The notes under the pieces were generated by a model that was not told the origin of the DNA, did no database searches, and saw only the letters and a program-made list of their open reading frames with translations. Both the position numbers and the translations under genes were made by a program. A stretch of DNA of 10,929 bases from an uncultured Clostridia bacterium (GTDB taxonomy: Bacteria > Bacillota > Clostridia > Peptostreptococcales > Anaerovoracaceae): contig CALDNM010000097.1 of the NCBI GenBank assembly GCA_937915045.1, forward strand, positions 1 through 10,929, given 5' to 3'. Below, one piece after another: positions 6,883 to 10,929 of this stretch (the stretch's first letter is position 1; each line of letters starts with the position of its first letter).

Positions 6883-8097
6883 TTATTTATGGTAATATGT
6901 CGCGAAATTCTTGAAGTGTCTCTGCTGGTTGTGCCACAGCCTCAGCTTCCTCATCGGTTTATTGTCTATGGCGTAATCGAGAGGATTCACAAATTTCCCG
7001 CTGTCAAACAGTTGCTTCATCCTGTCCTTATACTCCTGCTCACTGACATAATCGAACGCGACTTTTTTAGGAACTACGAGCCACAGATTTTCTTCCGCTA
7101 CGGAATTGAACTTCATGTCCTTTTCCTCTATGCGGTCTTCGACGAGTATACGCGCGACGTTTGCGCCAGCGCCCGTCACGTAATAATTCGATCTTCCCTG
7201 TCTCGTATTTATTTCAAACGCTTTATACTTCCCGTCACGTTCATCGTACTTGATATCAAAATTCGAAAAACCGACATATCCTATCGCTTCAAGAAGCCTC
7301 TTGAACTGTTCCTCGAGCTCATGATCCTGTTCTGTGATTATGACAGCGTGATTGCCTATACCATGCGGTGTATGCTCTTCGAGAAGCACATGTCCGAGAC
7401 ACATCATCTTGACTTTACCGTTCCTGTCGGAATAATTCGTAAGAACGCGCATATGCGTATCGTCTCCCGGGATATATTCCTGCACTATGAGCGCGTCATC
7501 GTACCCGGCCCCGTAGATATCTCTAAGAGCCTGCTGGAATTCTTCATAAGTATCGAGCGTATAGACTTTCTTCTGTGTCTCAAAAGGATGTCTCCAGTAT
7601 TCTATGCCATTTGCTGGTTTGACTATATATGGCGCTCCGAACGGCAGCTCGACATCGAACCCCATCTCTTTTCTGTGTACGAATGTCGCGGGATGATCCA
7701 CTCCATACTCGTCACACAGCGCATAAAACTTTTCTTTGTTTATGAGCTCACGCATCAGATCCACATCGATGTATGGCGCTATCACATTGCTGCGGAAATT
7801 TTCCTTGTTGGCCGCGGCAAGTTCTACGTATGAATCTCCGCATCCAACAAGAAGTACTTTTTTATCCATATGCTCGTCGGCGAAATCGTTGACGAGCTGC
7901 AGGAACGTGTCCTGCTCATCACAGTGCTCGTTGACGCGATAATCTATGATCTTGCTCGCTACGCACGGTCCCGAATAGTACTTGCCATAATCAGTCACCG
8001 TGATGCCGTAAGCTTCATGGAAAGCCCTCGCCACACTATATACGTTGTAGTCTCCCGCAAAGAGAAGCGGTACGAATTTTTCACTTATGTCTGTCAT
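6883..8097 (-). CDS. ATP-grasp amino acid ligase, probable D-aspartate ligase of peptidoglycan precursors
   Basis: 404 residues. ATP-grasp enzymes activate a carboxylate as acyl phosphate and join it to an amine. Here the N-terminal pre-grasp domain (1 to about 115) starts VPLLFAGDYNVYSVARAFHE, resembling the opening of carboxylate-amine ligases of the D-aspartate ligase (Asl) group. The grasp domain shows K123, IVKPANG (158-164, ATP-binding K160), QEYIPGDDTHMR (206-217) and the metal-binding segment FDIKYDERDGKYKAFEINTRQGRSN (D281, E295, N297). The racemase immediately downstream and the Mur ligase after it suggest the substrate is D-Asp and the acceptor is the epsilon-amine of the position-3 residue of UDP-MurNAc-pentapeptide, as in Enterococcus faecium and lactobacilli. 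GGGGG lies upstream of the ATG, inside the end of the DUF975 gene, and only 1 nt separates the two genes. Substrate assignment is inference; family is secure. Confidence 0.88.
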   Translation of the reverse strand: MTDISEKFVPLLFAGDYNVYSVARAFHEAYGITVTDYGKYYSGPCVASKIIDYRVNEHCDEQDTFLQLVNDFADEHMDKKVLLVGCGDSYVELAAANKENFRSNVIAPYIDVDLMRELINKEKFYALCDEYGVDHPATFVHRKEMGFDVELPFGAPYIVKPANGIEYWRHPFETQKKVYTLDTYEEFQQALRDIYGAGYDDALIVQEYIPGDDTHMRVLTNYSDRNGKVKMMCLGHVLLEEHTPHGIGNHAVIITEQDHELEEQFKRLLEAIGYVGFSNFDIKYDERDGKYKAFEINTRQGRSNYYVTGAGANVARILVEDRIEEKDMKFNSVAEENLWLVVPKKVAFDYVSEQEYKDRMKQLFDSGKFVNPLDYAIDNKPMRKLRLWHNQQRHFKNFATYYHK

Positions 8098-8098
8098 T

Positions 8099-8947
8099 TT
8101 AATAAACCCCCGGTATATATGTCTCCGCTTTTATATTTCCAATAAGTATCTCATAAAACGCTGTCTGCGCGGCTGTCATATATGCCATGACCCACAGCTC
8201 CGCCGCCGATCCGACAAATGAAGCGAGCCCGATGATCGCTACAGAAGACGTGCAGTATGACGCTATCCCTGATGTGATCATTGACGGTACCACCGCAAGC
8301 AGCGCCCATCCGATGAATGAAAGATCCAGACAGAAAAGTTTGCCCTTGTTCCCCATCATCATATATTTGCTTGCCGCCACGATCGCCGGCACAGGCATGT
8401 CAGGATTGTCGAACAGTATATAGAATGACTGACTGTATCTGAATGCCGCTATGATCGCAAGGAATATCCCCGCTACAGGGATGAGGCTCCACAGCATCAT
8501 AAACAATGCCATATAAAGATACAGCCCCAGTGTTTTCACGTACATCCCGAATCCGACAAATACATCACTGGGACGCGTCTGACGCGCTCGGAACAACATC
8601 ATCATCATATATATAATGCCGAATGAAAATGTCCCCACCACAAGCAGCAGATAGATGTTTGAAACCGGTGAGATATGCATCGTCGTGTTCGAGAACTGCT
8701 GCAGCTGATCCGATGTGAATAAACTGCTGTATTTTGACAGATCTATGCCGCTTTTCGTGAATACCTCTGTGATCGTTTCTGTTTTGCCGAGCAGATTGTT
8801 AAGAATCCAGTTCGGCACATATACGCACACAGCCGCCAGAAGAATTCCGATGACCATTATGTTCCAGTTTCCCTTGAGTCTTTCCCGTCCGAGCCTTCGC
8901 ATGTTCGTGCACGACTCGGTTATGACCCGTCTGCTCAATGTCTGCAT
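8099..8947 (-). CDS. DUF975 family membrane protein, first gene of the operon
   Basis: 282 residues with about five to six membrane segments (roughly 28-48, 97-119, 139-168, 207-226, 234-260). An amphipathic basic N-terminus (RRLGRERLKGNW) precedes the first helix, and a soluble stretch of about 45 residues lies between the first two helices. The phrase KGKLFCLDLSFIGWALLAVV (201-220) is the DUF975 hallmark. The family has no established function; it is common in Firmicutes. Here it leads the operon and is separated from the ATP-grasp ligase by a single nucleotide, so the two are probably made together. A role at the membrane in handling the modified precursor is possible but unproven. The start has an excellent AAGGAGG ribosome site 5 nt upstream. 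Confidence 0.82.
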   Translation of the reverse strand: MQTLSRRVITESCTNMRRLGRERLKGNWNIMVIGILLAAVCVYVPNWILNNLLGKTETITEVFTKSGIDLSKYSSLFTSDQLQQFSNTTMHISPVSNIYLLLVVGTFSFGIIYMMMMLFRARQTRPSDVFVGFGMYVKTLGLYLYMALFMMLWSLIPVAGIFLAIIAAFRYSQSFYILFDNPDMPVPAIVAASKYMMMGNKGKLFCLDLSFIGWALLAVVPSMITSGIASYCTSSVAIIGLASFVGSAAELWVMAYMTAAQTAFYEILIGNIKAETYIPGVY

Positions 8948-8983
8948 TTTGCCTCCTTGCTTATCACAAATCGTTTACACTTA

Positions 8984-9012
8984 ATCATACAACTAACTAA
9001 AATAGCAGTCAA
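8984..9012 (-). promoter_or_regulatory. Sigma-A promoter of the six-gene operon
   Basis: On the minus strand TTGACT (9007-9012, 5 of 6) and TATGAT (8984-8989, 5 of 6) are separated by exactly 17 bp. The predicted start is about 30 nt before the DUF975 ATG, leaving just enough leader for the ribosome site. It is back to back with the thiamine pyrophosphokinase promoter. Confidence 0.75.
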
Positions 9013-9024
9013 ACTATATTCGTC

Positions 9025-9053
9025 TTTCTATGCGGCTTTCTCGGGTGTATAAT
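9025..9053 (+). promoter_or_regulatory. Promoter of thiamine pyrophosphokinase, possibly giving a leaderless mRNA
   Basis: A perfect TATAAT (9048-9053) lies 17 bp from a poor TTTCTA (9025-9030). The usual start distance of about 7 nt falls on or next to the A of ATG 9060. No clear Shine-Dalgarno sequence exists between the -10 box and the start codon. Confidence 0.5.
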
Positions 9054-9059
9054 CGTGGT

Positions 9060-9764
9060 ATGAAAAAATGCGTAATAATAACTCCATATATACAGGGAGA
9101 TCTGAAAAATATCTACAGCCGAAAGAGCGGTGATTTTGTGCTGTGCGCGGACAATGGCTACAATGCCGCCGTCTCCGCCGGGATACATCCCGACCTTGTG
9201 ATCGGTGACTACGACTCACTCGACGCGCCGATACCTGATACAGTCGAAAAAATATCCTATCCTGTACACAAGGATTATACCGATACGGGTCTATGCCTCG
9301 ACTGGGCACGGACGAACGGTTATGATCACGCGGTGATCATCGGAGGCCTTGGCGGCCGCGTCGATCATTCACTGGCAAACATCCAGGATATGGCTGGTTT
9401 TTCGAAACGCGGTCTGTATGTCGAGATGTATGACGAATACAACTACATTACTGTAATGTGCGGACGCGGCGTCATGAAAGACTCGTCGGCAGATCTGTCG
9501 CGCCTCAAAATATCGTGTGATATCTTCTCCGCAAGTTCTGAAAACGCGAAAGACGGGCTCGGCTATGACGGCCTGAGACTGGGTCTTATCGCTCTCACTG
9601 AAAAAGTCACAGGAGTATGTTCTTCCGGAGTGGAATATCCGCTTCAGGATGCCGTCCTGGGAAACACCTTCCCGCTTGGCGCCGGAAATTATTTCACGGC
9701 TCCGACAGCAGATATAAAAATAGCATCAGGGATCATGCTGGTCACAGTTTCAAAAAACACCTGA
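9060..9764 (+). CDS. thiN: Thiamine pyrophosphokinase
   Basis: 234 residues; transfers pyrophosphate from ATP to thiamine, giving the cofactor TPP in the cytoplasm. The catalytic domain shows CADNGYNAAVSAGIHPDLVIG (29-49), the metal-binding GDYDSL (49-54), KDYTDTGL (71-78) and GGLGGRVDHSLANI (95-108). The C-terminal thiamine-binding beta domain carries SSGVEYPLQDAVL (188-200) and GAGNYF (207-212). The length fits bacterial TPKs (about 210-240). ATG 9060 begins the protein in register with the family (MKKCVIITPY); an in-frame ATG at 9030 lies upstream of the -10 box and has no ribosome site. The gene is alone, divergent from the cell-wall operon and ended by a strong terminator. A TPP riboswitch about 1.1 kb downstream serves another transcript; none precedes this gene. 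Confidence 0.93.
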   Translation: MKKCVIITPYIQGDLKNIYSRKSGDFVLCADNGYNAAVSAGIHPDLVIGDYDSLDAPIPDTVEKISYPVHKDYTDTGLCLDWARTNGYDHAVIIGGLGGRVDHSLANIQDMAGFSKRGLYVEMYDEYNYITVMCGRGVMKDSSADLSRLKISCDIFSASSENAKDGLGYDGLRLGLIALTEKVTGVCSSGVEYPLQDAVLGNTFPLGAGNYFTAPTADIKIASGIMLVTVSKNT

Positions 9765-9784
9765 TCCGAATACAAGCTTACGCA

Positions 9785-9815
9785 AAAAGCCGGGATGCTG
9801 TCCACCCCGGCTTTT
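9785..9815. terminator. Bidirectional intrinsic terminator between thiN and crt
   Basis: AAAAGCCGGG (9785-9794) and CCCGGCTTTT (9806-9815) form a perfect 10-bp stem around an 11-nt loop that can pair two bases further. A tracts on one side and T tracts on the other let it stop thiN (plus) and crt (minus), which converge here. Confidence 0.9.
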
Positions 9816-9843
9816 ATTATCCATTGTATCTTAGTATTTCGAA

Positions 9844-10620
9844 CTATTTGTTCATGAAGTCAGCGTCTCTCTTCTCGAGGAACGCTGTCATTCCTTCTTT
9901 TTTATCTTCGGATGTGAAGCACTGCGTCATGCACTCGATCTCGAACTGTGAAGCTGTCTTCATGTCGAGGTCATATCCTGTGTTGATCGCTACTTTGGCC
10001 TGTGCTACGGCTATAGGAGCCTTGGCCATGAGCTTTTTCGCGATCTTCTCAGCGAAAGGCATGAGCTCTTCAGGAGCTACGCATTCCTCTGCGAGACCGA
10101 TCTCTTTTGCCTGAGGGCCCTTTATGTTCTTTGCCGTCATGATTATATACTTCGCCATGCCTTTCCCAACGAGTCTAGGCAGTCTCTGTGTCCCGCCAAA
10201 TCCAGGGATGATCCCAAGATTTACTTCAGGCTGTCCGAATACAGCAGCTTCAGAAGCGATCCTGATATCGCACGCCATAGAAAGTTCGCATCCTCCGCCT
10301 AAAGCGAAACCATTTACCGCCGCGATGACGGGTTTCTGCAGAGATTCGATCTGATTCATGAGAGCGTGACCTCTGTACATATACGCTCTTCCTTCGAGCG
10401 CGTTCAATTTACACATCTCAGCGATGTCCGCTCCCGCGACGAAAGCCTTTCCTTCGCCTGTGACTATGACCACTTTGACAGCGTCATCTTTCTCGCAGTC
10501 GTGGAACGCAACATGCAGCTCATTCAAAGTCTCTGTGTTGAGGGCGTTCAGAGCTTTTGGTCTGTTCAGAGTGATGTAAGCGATGCCTTCCTTTACTTCA
10601 TATTTCAGATTGTTGTACAT
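9844..10620 (-). CDS. crt: Enoyl-CoA hydratase / crotonase (3-hydroxybutyryl-CoA dehydratase)
   Basis: 258 residues, the family's normal length. It catalyses reversible hydration of trans-2-enoyl-CoA; in anaerobes usually crotonyl-CoA from 3-hydroxybutyryl-CoA on the butyrate route. AFVAGADIAEM (59-69) and NGFALGGGCELSMACDIR (103-120) form the CoA pocket and oxyanion hole, with catalytic E112, and FGQPEVNLGIIPGFGGTQRL (128-147) supplies the second catalytic E132. The C-terminus ends in the usual AFLEKRDADF. ATG 10618-10620 is chosen because GGAAGG lies upstream; an ATG at 10650 would add ten residues. Unlike the usual clostridial crt-bcd-etf-hbd cluster, a terminator follows directly and no partner gene is adjacent. 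A Rex-like site lies upstream. Other crotonase-superfamily reactions are possible, but both glutamates support hydratase. Confidence 0.92.
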   Translation of the reverse strand: MYNNLKYEVKEGIAYITLNRPKALNALNTETLNELHVAFHDCEKDDAVKVVIVTGEGKAFVAGADIAEMCKLNALEGRAYMYRGHALMNQIESLQKPVIAAVNGFALGGGCELSMACDIRIASEAAVFGQPEVNLGIIPGFGGTQRLPRLVGKGMAKYIIMTAKNIKGPQAKEIGLAEECVAPEELMPFAEKIAKKLMAKAPIAVAQAKVAINTGYDLDMKTASQFEIECMTQCFTSEDKKEGMTAFLEKRDADFMNK

Positions 10621-10678
10621 TTTGATGTTCCTTCCTTTCATGCCCCGCAAGCGCTGCTGCCATCTGCCGGGCGCGCAA

Positions 10679-10696
10679 AAGTTAAATAATTAACAC
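10679..10696. promoter_or_regulatory. Rex-like operator upstream of crt
   Basis: GTTAA-ATAA-TTAAC (10681-10694) matches the core of the Rex consensus TTGTTAANNNNTTAACAA; over the 14 defined bases of the 18-mer 11 match, with the outer left TT replaced by AA. It lies about 60 bp upstream of the crt start, where the crt promoter should be. Rex represses fermentative genes, including crt in several clostridia, until NADH rises. I could not pick a convincing crt promoter; TTGATG/ATTTAA-like boxes overlap this site. Confidence 0.45.
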
Positions 10697-10791
10697 TTGA
10701 ATACATCAATTGTAACGTGAGGCCCGGATAAAAGCAACGAAAATTAAACTAAAATCCAGGAATTTAAATCCGGCAATGCTTCAGGCCTCTG

Positions 10792-10820
10792 TTGACAGTA
10801 CTTCCGGCCGATGATATATT
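10792..10820 (+). promoter_or_regulatory. Strong sigma-A promoter driving the TPP-riboswitch leader
   Basis: A perfect TTGACA (10792-10797) and TATATT (10815-10820, 5 of 6) are separated by exactly 17 bp. Transcription should start near 10827, about 35 nt before the riboswitch. Directed out of the window to the right. Confidence 0.8.
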
Positions 10821-10826
10821 GTACTT

Positions 10827-10842
10827 GCGCGGACATCCGTGC
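10827..10842 (+). other. Stem-loop at the predicted 5' end of the riboswitch transcript
   Basis: GCGCGG, loop ACAT and CCGTGC form a 6-bp stem (one G-T pair) starting at the predicted transcription start. It precedes the TPP aptamer and may protect the 5' end of the mRNA; function is inference. Confidence 0.35.
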
Positions 10843-10860
10843 GGACACAATATTTATCAA

Positions 10861-10929
10861 GCTAGGGGAGCTTACGCTGAGATGCACTGACATGTGACAT
10901 ACCCTCAACCTGATCCGGACAATGCCGGC
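10861..10929 (+). promoter_or_regulatory. TPP riboswitch (THI element), 3' part beyond window
   Basis: The conserved aptamer blocks appear in order: CTAGGGGAGC (10862-10871), GCTGAGA (10876-10882), ACCCT (10901-10905, pairing with AGGGG as P2), ACCTGAT (10908-10914) and the P5 hairpin CCGG-ACAATG-CCGG (10915-10928). The final GTAGGGA-like strand and the expression platform lie outside. P5 has a C-G pair where the E. coli thiM aptamer has U-A, a compensated change that supports a real RNA. It binds thiamine pyrophosphate and shuts down expression of thiamine synthesis or transport genes, here those to the right of the window. Whether it acts on transcription or translation cannot be seen. Confidence 0.95.

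Noticed and set aside
6817..7833. Long plus-strand open frame (338 codons) opposite the ATP-grasp gene
   Set aside because: It is antisense to a clearly conserved enzyme, resembles no family, has no ribosome site, and such open antisense frames arise from codon bias of the real gene.
3796..9073. Shared 13-mer TATGAAAAAATGC near 3796 and 9059
   Set aside because: One copy is inside an exporter gene on the opposite strand and the other is the start of thiN; there is no flanking similarity, so it is chance in A-rich codons.
1..10929. Search for CRISPR arrays, tRNA or rRNA genes, IS ends, phage genes, toxin-antitoxin or other defence genes
   Set aside because: No spaced direct repeats, cloverleaf signatures, transposase or integrase motifs, or foreign-looking genes were seen; all genes look like ordinary chromosomal metabolism.

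Overview
The window looks like chromosomal DNA of a low-to-moderate G+C, Gram-positive anaerobe, most likely a member of the Clostridia (Bacillota). The reasons are strong AGGAGG-type ribosome binding sites, sigma-A-like promoters, a BspA-type leucine-rich-repeat secreted protein, a biotin-domain-less oxaloacetate decarboxylase alpha subunit, a stand-alone crotonase with a Rex-like operator, and L-Lys-type rather than classical DAP-type MurE features. I cannot name the genus. I see no phage genes, insertion sequence, CRISPR array, tRNA or rRNA.

Layout. Positions 1-1079 (minus) hold an M24 aminopeptidase whose last few residues lie outside the window. Positions 1230-1724 (minus) encode a small secreted LRR protein, followed by a hairpin terminator at 1146-1184. 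Positions 1842-3239 (minus) encode oxaloacetate decarboxylase alpha (oadA) with its own promoter. Positions 3355-8947 (minus) form a tight six-gene operon, in transcription order: DUF975 membrane protein, ATP-grasp amino acid ligase, aspartate racemase, MurE-like Mur ligase, and the two halves of a split ThrE/YjjPB-type exporter. It is read from a good promoter at 8984-9012. Thiamine pyrophosphokinase (9060-9764, plus) is divergent from it and shares a short intergenic region; its -10 box is so close to its ATG that the mRNA may be leaderless. A bidirectional terminator (9785-9815) separates it from a convergent crotonase gene (crt, 9844-10620, minus). The right edge carries a plus-strand promoter and the first two thirds of a TPP riboswitch, whose controlled genes lie beyond the window.

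How the genes fit together. The operon reads most simply as a cell-wall module. The racemase makes D-aspartate, the ATP-grasp enzyme activates it and joins it to a peptidoglycan precursor (as the D-aspartate ligases of enterococci and lactobacilli do), and the MurE-like ligase adds the diamino acid that would carry the D-Asp branch. The membrane protein and the two-part exporter have no agreed role in such a pathway and are the most novel part of the locus. Thiamine pyrophosphokinase makes TPP, the ligand of the riboswitch about 1.1 kb away, so the right end is a small thiamine neighbourhood interrupted by crt.
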